Shown here one piece after another: positions 7,432-16,567 of a stretch of DNA of 64,000 bases. This DNA comes from Roseomonas sp. OT10 (GTDB lineage: Bacteria; Pseudomonadota; Alphaproteobacteria; Acetobacterales; Acetobacteraceae). Made by a program: the position numbers and the translations under genes. The notes under the pieces were generated by a model, which worked only from the letters and a program-made list of their open reading frames with translations, ran no database searches and was not told where the DNA came from. The stretch's first letter is position 1. Each line of letters begins with the position of its first letter. The stretch is taken from positions 62,001-126,000 of the forward strand of contig NZ_CP087720.1 in NCBI RefSeq assembly GCF_020991085.1, given 5' to 3'.

Positions 7432-8268
7432 CTAGATGCCGGTCAGAACCGGCTGATAGGCTGCATCGCCCATTCTCGCTGCCACGGCTGTCCGCCACTG
7501 TCCAACTGTGGTCGTTGGGGTAATCCCATTGCCGGTGAGCTGCGACGGCGTGTAGCTGCTGAGTACCCCACTCATGAGATCGCTGTCGGCAGCCTGCGCT
7601 AGCTTAACCGTGTAGCCGCTCCCGAAGTTGTAGCCACCCCGGACGTCGAGAACGGTTGGATTGCTGATGCCGGCGGCTTGGAGCCTCGCTGCATCTGTCC
7701 GCAGAGTTGCGGCCGCGGAAATGGCTTGGTTTGCCGGGTCCATCGACCCGTCCACTCCTCGCTGAATGGAACCAGCCAGGTTTGGATTGTAGCGGACGGC
7801 CTGGGTCAGACCACTCTCGAAAGTCGCGTCGAGCATTTGAAATGCGCCTCGGATCTGACTGCCTGACCGTGCCGCGACGTTCTGGCAGCCGCTCTCGACC
7901 ATGCACGTCGCTGCCAATGCCGACGGGTTCACGCCCACCGACGTCGCGGCCTCGCTCGCGGCCGTCCCCCAGCTGCGCGAGGTCATGGTGTCGAGCGCGA
8001 CGCTCGCCCCCGCTTCTGACGGCCCTCCGGGCTCGCCAGTGCCCCCCGTTCCCCCTCCTGCCGTCGTGTTAGGGACACCCGTGCTGGGCACGATCGTGAA
8101 CGACCCCAGCCCGACGTCGAACACCCTCGGGATCACCTGCTCCGGCACACCGTTCATCGTGATCGGACCAGCCTGCGCCAGAGCCAGGGCAGGTAACGCC
8201 TCCAGGATCAGAGGCAAGCCCCACGCTGGTAGTCCCCGCAGCCTTTTATCGTCTCGGCCGTTCGCCAT
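7432..8268 (-). CDS. Lytic-transglycosylase-like periplasmic protein
   Basis: 278 residues from ATG 8268, chosen because GGAGG lies 8 bp upstream and the protein then opens with a signal peptide (ending ALAQA). A Gly/Pro-rich linker of about 60 residues leads to a goose-type SLT-like domain: LAATCMVESGCQN (the Glu is the presumed catalytic residue), SGSQIRGAFQMLDATFESGL, then helical sequence with RGGYNFGSGY. Enzymes of this kind open peptidoglycan so that a conjugation or secretion channel can cross it. The operon context with transfer-like genes supports that role. Confidence 0.65.
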   Translation of the reverse strand: MANGRDDKRLRGLPAWGLPLILEALPALALAQAGPITMNGVPEQVIPRVFDVGLGSFTIVPSTGVPNTTAGGGTGGTGEPGGPSEAGASVALDTMTSRSWGTAASEAATSVGVNPSALAATCMVESGCQNVAARSGSQIRGAFQMLDATFESGLTQAVRYNPNLAGSIQRGVDGSMDPANQAISAAATLRTDAARLQAAGISNPTVLDVRGGYNFGSGYTVKLAQAADSDLMSGVLSSYTPSQLTGNGITPTTTVGQWRTAVAARMGDAAYQPVLTGI

Positions 8269-8353
8269 TGCGGTCGCCTCCTTCGCGACTGCCGGCACTC
8301 TCTCAGCGATCGACGCGAACGGAGCCGGACCCTGTCGGGACCGGCTCCATCCC

Positions 8354-9028
8354 TCAGCGCACTGGCTGGGAAGCAGCTGGAGCTCGGCCCTGCGGTGTCG
8401 CCGAGCCCTGCTGCGGCTGCGATGGATTGGCAAGGATTCGATCCAACGCGCAGTAGCCCTTGCCTGAGGCGTCCAGGACCACGTTTTCGAGGCAGCGCTG
8501 CACCGCGGTAGTCGCGCCCCAGGTTTGCCAAGCATGAACCGAGTAGCCCACCACGAGAAACGCTAGGACCATTCCGGCCCCCTTCAGGTGGTGCCAACGA
8601 AGCGCCCGCTTGTTGTGGACGTGCTCCCGCACCACCACCGTATCGCGTAGGGCGGCTGCGACCTCCGGTGCGACAAACTCCACGACCTTGGCCAAAACCT
8701 TCTCAGCATCCGCTTCGCCTGCGGTGCCGGCCGCCTTGAGCTGCTGGATCGTGGCTTCGGCCAGCATGTTGGCACGGTGTAGCCGCTCCACCTCCGCATC
8801 CATGACGGCGCGCATGTCCTGGATCGTGGTCTCGACAGCTTGCTGCTGGTCTGTCGCCAGCTTGGCGAAGGCCGTCAGGACGGCGCGCTGGGCCCGGTAA
8901 AGGACGCCCAGCGGCTCCACCGGGCTTACTCCGGCATCCCAAGCCGCCGCCTCCATGTCATCCAGCGCCTGCCGGAGGGCAGTGTTGATCTCCGCTGGAT
9001 CGGCGGAGATCGGCGTCACCGCATTCAC
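8354..9028 (-). CDS. Membrane protein with coiled coil, transfer operon
   Basis: 224 residues. GTG at 9028 overlaps the upstream stop (GTGA), indicating translational coupling. Residues 15-125 are strongly helical with heptad-like spacing (RAQRAVLTAFAKLATDQQQA and following). One membrane helix sits near residue 155 (GAGMVLAFLVVGYSVHAW). A short Cys-containing domain follows (VQRCLENVVLDASGKGYCAL, two Cys that could pair) and a Pro/Gln-rich tail. The topology resembles TraM-like accessory proteins of conjugation systems, but I cannot assign a family. Confidence 0.6.
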   Translation of the reverse strand: MNAVTPISADPAEINTALRQALDDMEAAAWDAGVSPVEPLGVLYRAQRAVLTAFAKLATDQQQAVETTIQDMRAVMDAEVERLHRANMLAEATIQQLKAAGTAGEADAEKVLAKVVEFVAPEVAAALRDTVVVREHVHNKRALRWHHLKGAGMVLAFLVVGYSVHAWQTWGATTAVQRCLENVVLDASGKGYCALDRILANPSQPQQGSATPQGRAPAASQPVR

Positions 9029-9846
9029 GGAAGCCACCTTTCTGCCTGTATCGTGCTCAGCCCATCTTCCAGACGCTCCACCCACTTTCGGACTTGATGC
9101 CGTTCCATCGGCCCTAGCGGCTTGCCACTACGTCCGGGCTTCCCCTCAATCGCTTCGTGAAACGAGAGGCCCGCGTTCCGCATCGCCGGCATCGGCACCA
9201 GCCGGGGGATGGTGAGACAGTTCATCCCCTCATCCGTCAGACGTTCGAACTCTGGCCTCTTCGTGACAAAGTCGAAGGCGCCGAGCGCTGAGCGGCCTGG
9301 GGGAGCAAGGAACTCGTTGAACACCAGGATGGACTGACGGGGCCGGAAGTGAGCGCTGTCCCAGATGCCGACGACATGATCGAAGTCGGCCGGGTCTGCG
9401 CCACACATGAAGAGGCCGACAGACTCGATCCCGACCTCATCACAGAACTCCACTAGCGACGTGTCCTCGTTGTAGTCTCGGAGGATCGCTTCACCGCCGC
9501 CAAGGTCGAGTACCAGCGAGGAGCGCTCGTCCACCGCACGGCCGATCAGGTCGGTCACCCACTGCTTCAGGTCTGCCGGCTGAGCACTGACAGGTGGAAC
9601 GGCACCTTCGCTAGTCCCGGGTGGAAAGACCTGGGAGAGGGACGCGTGATCGACGTCGCCATCCCCCACGATGACCGGGCGACCCTCCCGCCTCGCTCGG
9701 AGGACGAGGTACTCGAGCAGTGTGGACCCTCCGAGCCTGCCCCGTCCTTGACGTACCACCAGCGACTGTATCGGGCTCACAGCAGCCGGAACTGCAGTGG
9801 CCAGTGGTTCGGTGCTTTCCTTCTTCGGATTGGCTGCCTTGTTCAA
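9025..9846 (-). CDS. ParA/TraL-like protein with degenerate P-loop
   Basis: 273 residues from TTG 9846, which overlaps the upstream stop (TTGA) and has GAGGAG 6 bp before it. The order of elements follows TraL/StbC-type ATPases of the ParA superfamily: P-loop region, VIVGDGDVDHASLSQVF after it, then VLDLGGG and a mid-domain. The P-loop itself reads RQGRGRLGGSTLLEYL, so both lysines of the usual KGGxGKS are replaced (Arg and Gly). ATP hydrolysis is therefore doubtful. Such proteins accompany relaxase genes and may help plasmid positioning or transfer. Confidence 0.55.
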   Translation of the reverse strand: MNKAANPKKESTEPLATAVPAAVSPIQSLVVRQGRGRLGGSTLLEYLVLRARREGRPVIVGDGDVDHASLSQVFPPGTSEGAVPPVSAQPADLKQWVTDLIGRAVDERSSLVLDLGGGEAILRDYNEDTSLVEFCDEVGIESVGLFMCGADPADFDHVVGIWDSAHFRPRQSILVFNEFLAPPGRSALGAFDFVTKRPEFERLTDEGMNCLTIPRLVPMPAMRNAGLSFHEAIEGKPGRSGKPLGPMERHQVRKWVERLEDGLSTIQAERWLP

Positions 9847-10355
9847 GATGCGCTCCTCGGCCCTATCGGCCTGCCTCGGTTCTCCAGTCCACGGCGGAAG
9901 TTGTCCCTCACCTCTTGAGGGGTCATCGGCCGCTTGTCTGGGCTCGAAGGTGTCGCCGGAAGTGGCGCGAACGGCATGGGCGCTTTCTCGGCATTGTTGC
10001 CGGACGCCGGAGCGGGGGCGTGCATGGTGACGCTCCCACGAGGTGACCGGTTCACCTTCCTCAAGATTGGGCTGTCTTTGACGCTCTCGCTCTCGCTCTC
10101 GGCTTTGGCTTTGTCCCGACATACCCGGCCCCATACTCGGACAACCGCCGACACCGTCGGAGTATTTCCGTGTCGGCCGGTGACGCTGTCCTCAACCATT
10201 TGAGCAATGACCGTGGCCCAGCCTGCACGCTGGCTGTCCAGTCCACCCCGTACGATCTGGTGGTGCTCCCAAAGCCAGCGATAGATCGGTCCAAGTGTCT
10301 GGTGAGCGTTAGCCTGGAAGGCTTTGGCCAGAGCCTTCCGGCTACGCAGAGACAC
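9843..10355 (-). CDS. First gene of the leftward transfer operon, unknown family
   Basis: About 170 residues. I prefer GTG 10355 (GGGAG 6 bp upstream); TTG 10379 is an alternative adding 8 residues. The N-terminal 60 residues are helical and tryptophan-rich (LAKAFQANAHQTLGPIYRWL). The C-terminus is Pro/Ala-rich and ends with a conserved-looking MTPQEVRDNFRRGLENRGRP. It leads the operon 10355 to 7000, in which each stop overlaps or nearly touches the next start. The position opposite a relaxase gene suggests a DNA-processing accessory factor. Confidence 0.5.
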   Translation of the reverse strand: MSLRSRKALAKAFQANAHQTLGPIYRWLWEHHQIVRGGLDSQRAGWATVIAQMVEDSVTGRHGNTPTVSAVVRVWGRVCRDKAKAESESESVKDSPILRKVNRSPRGSVTMHAPAPASGNNAEKAPMPFAPLPATPSSPDKRPMTPQEVRDNFRRGLENRGRPIGPRSAS

Positions 10356-10383
10356 ACCGCGCTCCCTTTCCGCCTGCAACGTT

Positions 10384-10520
10384 TCCGTCGCCGTACCGTC
10401 CAGGTTCCGTCGCTCTTCCTCCGAGGTTCCGTGCGACTGCCGTCGCTGTTCCCTCGCGGTTCCATCGGGCTTCCGCCCGGCTTCCGCGCAACTGCCGTCT
10501 TAGTTCCGTCTCGCTTCCAT
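10384..10520. repeat. Repeat-rich divergent spacer, candidate oriT
   Basis: GGTTCCGTCG, GGTTCCGTGC, GGTTCCATCG and AGTTCCGTCT recur at irregular 20-50 bp steps, and ACTGCCGTC occurs twice (about 10435 and 10490). The spacer (10356-10670) separates the leftward transfer operon from the rightward relaxase operon, the normal place for a conjugative origin with accessory-protein sites. No coding signal with a start codon fits the direct repeats on either strand. The nic site cannot be picked by eye. Confidence 0.4.
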
Positions 10521-10670
10521 GGAGGAGTAGGGTCCATACACCATTGCACCTGAGATGCAGGGTGCGCGGTCCTGCGCACGGCCCCTGCCGCCATTTGGAT
10601 CGCCTCCGCGCCCTTCTTGTCGCCGTTCGCACGGGCCGGAGCGACGCTGCTGCCAGACACAGGAGGCAGC

Positions 10671-10997
10671 ATGCTCGACCAACATGATCCGCAATCGGTG
10701 CGAACTGAGACATCCGATCAGGACGTCGCGGCGGTCCTCGCCCTGCAATCGACCCTGCTGCGGCTGCTGTTGGAGCGCCTGGACCAGGTGGTCCAGCTGC
10801 TCACGCCCAAGCCGAGCGAGGGGCCGACCCTCGATGAGCTGCTCGCCGGGCTCGTGAGCCTGATCAGCGATCAGGCGGTTCTGCTCAAGCGCATCGACGC
10901 GCGCACGGACCTGCTGGTGCAGCAACAACTCTACCCTGGAGACACCCGGCCCGGCCTGAATGGAGCCGGTGCGAACGGGACGAGCAGCCGGGGATGA
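10671..10997 (+). CDS. Small protein coupled to the relaxase
   Basis: 108 residues from ATG 10671 with AGGAGG 5 bp upstream. Helical, with two predicted amphipathic helices (DQDVAAVLALQSTLLRLLLE and LDELLAGLVSLISDQAVLLK) that look like an oligomerisation or coiled-coil unit. The stop overlaps the relaxase start (ATGATG), so expression is coupled. It could be a relaxosome accessory protein. No family recognised. Confidence 0.55.
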   Translation: MLDQHDPQSVRTETSDQDVAAVLALQSTLLRLLLERLDQVVQLLTPKPSEGPTLDELLAGLVSLISDQAVLLKRIDARTDLLVQQQLYPGDTRPGLNGAGANGTSSRG

Positions 10998-13900
10998 TGA
11001 CCTTCCGAAAGCTGGCTGCCGCTGGCGTCGGCAAGCTCATCCGGGCCTACTTCACCGAGAACACCCCGGAGCCAATCCACGACCCCCCCACCACGCCGGG
11101 CCAGCATCTCGACCCCGGCGGCCGTCTGACCGCCTATTATACTGGCCGGGACAGCCGGGCGACCTGGCGGCCCGACATGCCCCAGGCAGTAGCCAAGGTG
11201 CTCGGCATCGACCCCTCCCGGATGCCCAGGGACGCCCAGCTTGATCGCCTCTTCGAGGCCAAGCGCGCGGACAACGGGGAGGCCTGGTCGAGCCAGAAGC
11301 GCAAGATCAGCGCCTACGACCTGACCATGGCGCCTCACAAATCCGTGACACTGGCAGCCGAGTTCGCGGGGACGCCGGCCGAAAGTGCGGCCATCTGGCA
11401 CGCCATCGACAAGGCCAACGACGCCACGATGCGCTACGTCGCCCGCGAGCTCGGCTGGGCCCGCAAGGGCAAGGGAGGCGAGGAGGGGGCCGACCCGGGT
11501 GCGGTCGCCTGGGTCAGCTTCCGCCACCACACGGCCCGGCCGACCCTCCCGGTACAGGACGGGCCGGGCGGGGCGACTTATCTCGCCACGGTGCCGACCG
11601 ACGGCGACCCGCACGCCCACATCCACAACGCCCTGTTCAATGTCGTGGTGACCAATGACGGCCGGGTGGGCTCGCTCGATACGCAGCAGCTCCATTCCCG
11701 CGTCCACGAGTTTGGAGCCTACTTCCAGGCCAGGCTCGCCGAGCAGCTGCGCCGGTTGGGCGCCCGGACCAGCTACGACAGAGATCAGCAAGCGGTCGTG
11801 CTGGTTGCCATCCCGGAGCGGGCCAACGACCTGTTCAGCAAGGGCCGCAAGCAGGTCCTCCGCAGCGCCCGCGCCTACGCCAAGCGGCAGGGCCTCGAGT
11901 GGGACCAGATCTCGGCCGAGGGCAAGCTCAAGATCCTGTCCGTCACCGGCCTCGCCTCCCGCCAAGAGAAGCACGGCAACAAGAACGACCGGGAGATCTG
12001 GCGCGAGCAGGCCGAGGATATCGGCTGGCACCACAAGACCGTCATGCACGAGGTGGAGCACCCCAAGCTGACCGATGCCGAGCGGTTCGACCGGGCCTAC
12101 CAGTTCGCTGCGCGGCACCTGGCCAAGGAGTTCCAGACCGCGGCCGTGATCGACTATGACAAGCTGCGGATGTACGCCGCCCGGGGGCTGATCGGCACCG
12201 GCATCGCGGGCGGGCCGGACGACATCGACCGCGTGGTGGCGCTGATCGAGGCCCGCGGGATCGAGCTGCGGGGCGAGCGCGTGGCCCTGGTGGTCGGGCA
12301 TTCGGGGGAGAAGGTCCGGGTCACCAACACCGCCCAGATCCGGATCGAGCAGGCGCTGGCGTGGCATGGCCGGCGCGCTGCGGGTGACCGGGCTGGTGCT
12401 CTCCCGGCTGCGGCGATCAAGGCGGCCGTGGACGCCTCCGGCCTCGACTTCACCAGTAAGCCCGAGCACGCCCGGGCGCAGCTGGCCGCGATCTATGCCA
12501 TGGGGCAGGGGGGTGCCCTGACCGTGCTGACCGGCGTGGCCGGGGCCGGCAAGACCACGCTGATGAAGCCGCTCGTCGCGGCCTGGAAGGCGGACACCCG
12601 CTTCGACCCGGGCGGCCGGGAGGTGGTGGGCGTGGCGACTGCCTGGCGTCAGGCCGACGCGCTGAAGGAGGCCGGGGTCGAGAAGACCATGGCCATGCAC
12701 CCGCTGCTGGCGTCTGTCCGCTCGGGCGAGTTCCGGCCGACCCGGAATACCGTGTTGGTGATCGACGAGGTCAGCCAGGTCGGCCCGCGTGCCATGCTGG
12801 AGTTGCTGGAGCTGCAGGCCCGCACCGGGTTCACCATCAAGGCCCTGGGCGACCGGGAGCAGGCGCAGGCGATCGAGGCCGGGGACTCCATCGAGCTGCT
12901 GCGCCGCGCTTTGCCGAAATCTGAGATGCCGGAGCTGCTCAGCACCGTCCGCCAGCGCAACCAGGAGGACCGGCGCATCGTCGGGCTGTTCCGGGAAAGC
13001 CAGGACAGGAATAAGAGCCGGGCGGCCGAGGCTCTAGAACTCAAGCGGGCACGCAATGCGGAGTCCGTCCAGATGCTCGGCGGCGACCACGACCAGGTGG
13101 TCGAGCAGATCGCCGACTTCTACATGCGCCGCCGCGACGCCCTGACCGCCGCCGGTTCCAGGCGCGGCATCACCGTCTCCGCCCTGACCAACGAGGACGC
13201 GGCCGATATCAGCCGGGCCGTCCGCGAGCGCATGCGTCAGAGGGGCGAGCTCGGGGCCGACGAGGTGGTCTACAAGGCCGTCGACCAGCGGGGCGAACAG
13301 TATGAACTGCCGATCGCGGCCGGCGACCGGGTCCGGCTCTTCGCCAAGACCTGGGCCAAGATCGACGGCAAGGGCGGCTGGATCGGCAGCAACGGCGACA
13401 TCGTCGAGGTCGTCGGGCGCACCGCGGAAGCGCTGGTCCTCCGCAACAAGGAGGGCCGGGTTGGTGCGGTGGAGTGGCAGCGTCTGGCAGACGCCGAGAC
13501 CGGGCGCCTGAAGCTCGGCTTCGGGCATGCCATGACCATCGACGCGGCCCAGGGCATCACGTCGGACGAGCACATCAACGCCCTCCCGCGCGGGTCGGCC
13601 GGCATAACCGCGTTCAAGGCCTATGTCGCCGAGAGCCGGGCGACCGGCACGACCTGGACCATGGTGTCGGAGGCCGCGACCCTCGAGGCGGTCAAGGGCC
13701 GCCGGGCACTCGGGGATGCGCGGCCGATCACCCGTCACGACCTCTGGGAGCGGGTGGCCGAGGACATGGCGGCCAAGCGCTACAAGGCGCTCGGCATCGA
13801 CCTGCTGCAGGGCGCGCGCGAGGGCCGGGTCATGGCGGTCGACGCCTTCATCGCCCAGAGCCACCGCTTTCAGACCCTGCGGGCCGAGGGCCGCAATATC

Positions 13901-14149
13901 GGCCGGGAGGTCCGGCAGCGGCTGCAGGCCGAAGCCGTGCGGGCCAGCCTGCCCCGGCACATCGCGGCACTCGACGAGGCGTTGCGGCGCAACCTCGCCA
14001 CGGCTGGGCCGCGTGCGGCCGAGGACCACCTGCGGCACCTGCGCGTCGAGGCCGAGGTCGCCCGCCGCAAGCTGGAAGGGGTGCCTCCAGCCCCGCAGCC
14101 TCAGCCAGCGCCGCGCCCGCGCCGTTCGTCGCCCTTGGCGGGTATGTGA
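10994..14149 (+). CDS. MobF-family conjugative relaxase-helicase (TrwC/TraI type)
   Basis: 1051 residues. The N-terminal relaxase domain has the catalytic tyrosine pair in LTAYYT (residues 48-49) and the metal-binding HxHxH in GDPHAHIHNALFN (His207, 209, 211). A second half is a RecD/TraI-like SF1 helicase with Walker A TGVAGAGKTTLM (about 513-520), Walker B VIDEVSQ (about 590) and GHAMTIDAAQG (about 845). It nicks oriT, stays covalently bound to the 5' end and unwinds the transferred strand. The C-terminus is Arg/Pro-rich. Length and domain order are normal for MobF, and no disruption is visible. Confidence 0.92.
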   Translation: MMTFRKLAAAGVGKLIRAYFTENTPEPIHDPPTTPGQHLDPGGRLTAYYTGRDSRATWRPDMPQAVAKVLGIDPSRMPRDAQLDRLFEAKRADNGEAWSSQKRKISAYDLTMAPHKSVTLAAEFAGTPAESAAIWHAIDKANDATMRYVARELGWARKGKGGEEGADPGAVAWVSFRHHTARPTLPVQDGPGGATYLATVPTDGDPHAHIHNALFNVVVTNDGRVGSLDTQQLHSRVHEFGAYFQARLAEQLRRLGARTSYDRDQQAVVLVAIPERANDLFSKGRKQVLRSARAYAKRQGLEWDQISAEGKLKILSVTGLASRQEKHGNKNDREIWREQAEDIGWHHKTVMHEVEHPKLTDAERFDRAYQFAARHLAKEFQTAAVIDYDKLRMYAARGLIGTGIAGGPDDIDRVVALIEARGIELRGERVALVVGHSGEKVRVTNTAQIRIEQALAWHGRRAAGDRAGALPAAAIKAAVDASGLDFTSKPEHARAQLAAIYAMGQGGALTVLTGVAGAGKTTLMKPLVAAWKADTRFDPGGREVVGVATAWRQADALKEAGVEKTMAMHPLLASVRSGEFRPTRNTVLVIDEVSQVGPRAMLELLELQARTGFTIKALGDREQAQAIEAGDSIELLRRALPKSEMPELLSTVRQRNQEDRRIVGLFRESQDRNKSRAAEALELKRARNAESVQMLGGDHDQVVEQIADFYMRRRDALTAAGSRRGITVSALTNEDAADISRAVRERMRQRGELGADEVVYKAVDQRGEQYELPIAAGDRVRLFAKTWAKIDGKGGWIGSNGDIVEVVGRTAEALVLRNKEGRVGAVEWQRLADAETGRLKLGFGHAMTIDAAQGITSDEHINALPRGSAGITAFKAYVAESRATGTTWTMVSEAATLEAVKGRRALGDARPITRHDLWERVAEDMAAKRYKALGIDLLQGAREGRVMAVDAFIAQSHRFQTLRAEGRNIGREVRQRLQAEAVRASLPRHIAALDEALRRNLATAGPRAAEDHLRHLRVEAEVARRKLEGVPPAPQPQPAPRPRRSSPLAGM

Positions 14150-14274
14150 GAGCCACACAGAGCGGCCACTCGCTTTCCACTTTGGCCAGAAAAGCCGTTG
14201 TATATCAACAAGTTGTGCTTGAGTTCGTGTCTTGTTCGCCGTAGAATCCATTTCACACTTCAGAGGAGCCGATC

Positions 14275-14841
14275 ATGCGCATCGAACTGCTGCCGGGACT
14301 GACCAACGTCATCCGCTTCCCGGTCGAGCGTCGGGCCCGGCCGACGCTGGATCTGCTGCGTGAGATCGCGCCCGACCCTCGCGAGGTGGGCAACGTGGCT
14401 GAGGCGTTCGGCCTCAATTACCCGGTCGTGGGTCTTCGCGACGCGGCGGACGCGGGCACGGCCGAGTCCATCCGTGAGCATGTGCCGAGCGAGCCCGGCG
14501 AGGTGCGCCAGGTGGCCCTGCAGCGTGTGCTGGAGCCGCTGCTCACCCAGGCGGTCGCGGCCTGCCGTGACGCCCATGACGCTGCCGTCGCAGCCGGCGA
14601 GGCCCTGCAGCAGCTGGCCCACGCCCAGACCGAGGGTGGTTTCAGGACCGAGGCACTTGGCCAGCGGGCGGATGAGCTGAGCGCGCGCGCGGCCGAACTG
14701 CTGGTGCAGGCGCATCTCTGCACCGAAGAGGCTGAGGGCGCGGCGAGGGCGGTGCGAATTGCCGAGCGCGGCGAGACCTGGGCGCCGGTCGACCGTGACG
14801 CCGAGTTCGCCGAGGCGTTCGGGCTGGCGCACTTGGCCTGA
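14275..14841 (+). CDS. Helical protein of unknown function downstream of relaxase
   Basis: 188 residues, ATG 14275 with GAGGAG 6 bp upstream. Mostly Ala/Glu/Arg-rich helices (VAACRDAHDAAVAAGEALQQ, ADELSARAAELLVQAHLCTE) suggesting a coiled-coil or spectrin-like bundle. No signal peptide, membrane helix or known motif. It lies 125 bp after the relaxase in the same direction. Function unknown. The 240 bp after it are gene-free and end with the toxin-antitoxin promoter. Confidence 0.55.
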   Translation: MRIELLPGLTNVIRFPVERRARPTLDLLREIAPDPREVGNVAEAFGLNYPVVGLRDAADAGTAESIREHVPSEPGEVRQVALQRVLEPLLTQAVAACRDAHDAAVAAGEALQQLAHAQTEGGFRTEALGQRADELSARAAELLVQAHLCTEEAEGAARAVRIAERGETWAPVDRDAEFAEAFGLAHLA

Positions 14842-15030
14842 GAGGTTGAGCGGCGTCGGCGGCTGCTCAGAACGCGGAGGCGTCAGCAGCTGACCCCGTG
14901 GCGCCGACCTCACCCGAACCTCGCCTGCTCGGGATACCCACCTGCGGAAATGGTGTCGTCGCCTAAGTGTCGGTGTGCCCCAATAGAGCGCGACGAAGGA
15001 AAAGCCTGATGGTGAGGGGCTACAAATTCC

Positions 15031-15060
15031 TTGACGTTGTCCCGATATGGACATAGTCCA
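15031..15060 (+). promoter_or_regulatory. Promoter/operator of the Xre-RES module
   Basis: TTGACG at 15031 is a good -35. Overlapping dyads follow: TGTCC (15038-15042) with GGACA (15049-15053), and TGGAC (15048-15052) with GTCCA (15056-15060) around ATA. The site sits 24 bp before the antitoxin ATG, where Xre-type antitoxins normally repress their own operon. Confidence 0.5.
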
Positions 15061-15083
15061 CAAGCAGGCAGAAGGGGCCACCC

Positions 15084-15587
15084 ATGACGAGTGTCCAAAG
15101 CGCTGCACGCCGGCCTATCGGATCTGGGCCCGTCCGCCTGGACCGGAACCGCTTTGCACCTGAGACTCGGCGTCGCCTGAGCGCTCCCGGCCTCCGAACC
15201 TTCCTTGCAATCGCGGATTTGTGGGCCCTCGATGAAACTCAACGGCTCCTGATACTAGGGTATCCGCCGCGCTCGACCTTCCATAAGTGGGCCAAGACTG
15301 TCCGCGAGCATGGCGAAATTACCCTCGACGCTGATGTGCTGACCCGAATTTCCGCAGTGCTGGGCATCCACCAGGCTCTTGGTATGCTGTATGGCAGTGA
15401 GCGTGAAGGAATAGATTGGCTTCGGACTCCACATGGAGCGACGGTCTTCGGCGGCAGGCCTCCGCTTGAGTTGATCACCAGCGGTACCCAGGACGGGCTG
15501 CTTACGGTTCGCCGGTTCCTCGATGCGGCCCGCGGCGGCATCTACATGGAACCGATCGAAGCCCTTGATCGGAATTTCCGTCCTTAG
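15084..15587 (+). pseudogene. Xre/MbcA/ParS-type antitoxin, C-terminus cut by IS5
   Basis: 167 residues remain. The N-terminal helical DNA-binding region (LRTFLAIADLWALDETQRLL...) is followed by the DUF2384 toxin-binding domain (DWLRTPHGATVFGGRPPLEL, then VRRFLDAARGG). IS5 copy 2 enters at the TTA of 15584-15586, so the stop TAG is made by the insertion. With the IS removed the frame continues ...FRPYTDEDLVIS and stops at TGA 16569-16571, overlapping the toxin TTG. Nine residues of the C-terminal tail are lost and the antitoxin is uncoupled from the toxin. It may still fold. Confidence 0.8.
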
Positions 15588-16540
15588 AGTCTGATTCATA
15601 ATTATCCGGCGTGATTTCATGGCCTTGCGATGCGGCGTGCGAAGAGCTGGATCGAGGCGATGAAGAGCCATGCGGTAGCCGATGCGATGGTCTGCTCGAA
15701 GTCCTTGGCGAGGCGGCGGTTCCGATTGAGCCAAGCCAGTGTGCGTTCGACAACCCAACGGCGCGGGAGGACGACAAACCCTCTTGCGGCATCTGACCGT
15801 TTGACGATCTCGACGGTCCATTTGCCGATCCGCCGGAGGGCGTCCCTGAGCTTGTCGCCAGCATATCCACCATCGGCGAAGACATGGCGCAGCCACGGGA
15901 AGCGCTTGATGATCTCGGCCAGCACCAGCGGCGCACCGTCACGGTCCTGGATGTCGGCGGTGTGGACTACCGCATGGACGAGATTGCCGTCGGTGTCGGT
16001 CAGGATGTGGCGCTTGCGGCCCTTGGTCTTCTTGCCCGCATCATAGCCCCGAGGTCCGCCGCTTTCCGTGGTTTTGACGCTTTGGCTGTCGATTACCCCG
16101 GCGCTGGGCGAGGCTTCGCGACCCGTCCCCTCACGGGCGATCAGCAACAGAGCATGGTTCAATGACAACCACAGCCTATTGTCCCGCCACAGGTAGAACC
16201 AGCGCCGCACCGTCGAGACCGGCGGAAAGCAGGGCGGCAGCATCCGCCACGGCAGGCCGCCACGCAGCAGATACAGGATCGCCTCGACAATCCGCCTGAG
16301 TGGCCACTTGCGCGGGCGGCCCACATGCGATGCTGGCGGAAAGAACGGCTCCAGCAGTGCCCATTCGGCATCGGTCAAATCGCTTGGCAAAGCCAGTTCC
16401 GCACGGGCATACTGCGCCCGAGTGGTATCGGTCCACATCGTTGATCTCCGGAAGTTTTCGCAAAAACCCCTGAATCAATGACCTGGGCTGGCGTCAAGCT
16501 AACCCGCTGATACCACTCAACTTAATTTCGGATCAGGCTC
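15587..16540 (-). mobile_element. IS5-family element, copy 2 of 6
   Basis: Target duplication TTA at 15584-15586 and 16541-16543. Inserted near the end of the antitoxin gene, between antitoxin and toxin. Confidence 0.95.
15617..16438 (-). CDS. IS5-family transposase (copy 2)
   Basis: Predicted product identical to the transposase at 3846-4667 (273 residues, DDE complete). It reads opposite to the interrupted toxin-antitoxin operon, so the toxin downstream has lost its normal transcription. Confidence 0.95.
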   Translation of the reverse strand: MWTDTTRAQYARAELALPSDLTDAEWALLEPFFPPASHVGRPRKWPLRRIVEAILYLLRGGLPWRMLPPCFPPVSTVRRWFYLWRDNRLWLSLNHALLLIAREGTGREASPSAGVIDSQSVKTTESGGPRGYDAGKKTKGRKRHILTDTDGNLVHAVVHTADIQDRDGAPLVLAEIIKRFPWLRHVFADGGYAGDKLRDALRRIGKWTVEIVKRSDAARGFVVLPRRWVVERTLAWLNRNRRLAKDFEQTIASATAWLFIASIQLFARRIARP

Positions 16541-16567
16541 TTACACCGACGAGGATCTGGTTATCTC

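Noticed and set aside
10061-10672. 203-codon leftward frame with SDGSRTEPRRKSDG-like repeats as a repeat protein
   Set aside because: It overlaps the better-supported gene 9843-10355 and the divergent spacer, starts inside the relaxase-operon leader and has no ribosome site; the repeats are more likely DNA-level sites.
11000-14240. Long antisense frames opposite the relaxase (for example 10931-12700 and 13034-14251)
   Set aside because: They follow the GC-rich third positions of the relaxase gene, have no ribosome sites and show no family features.
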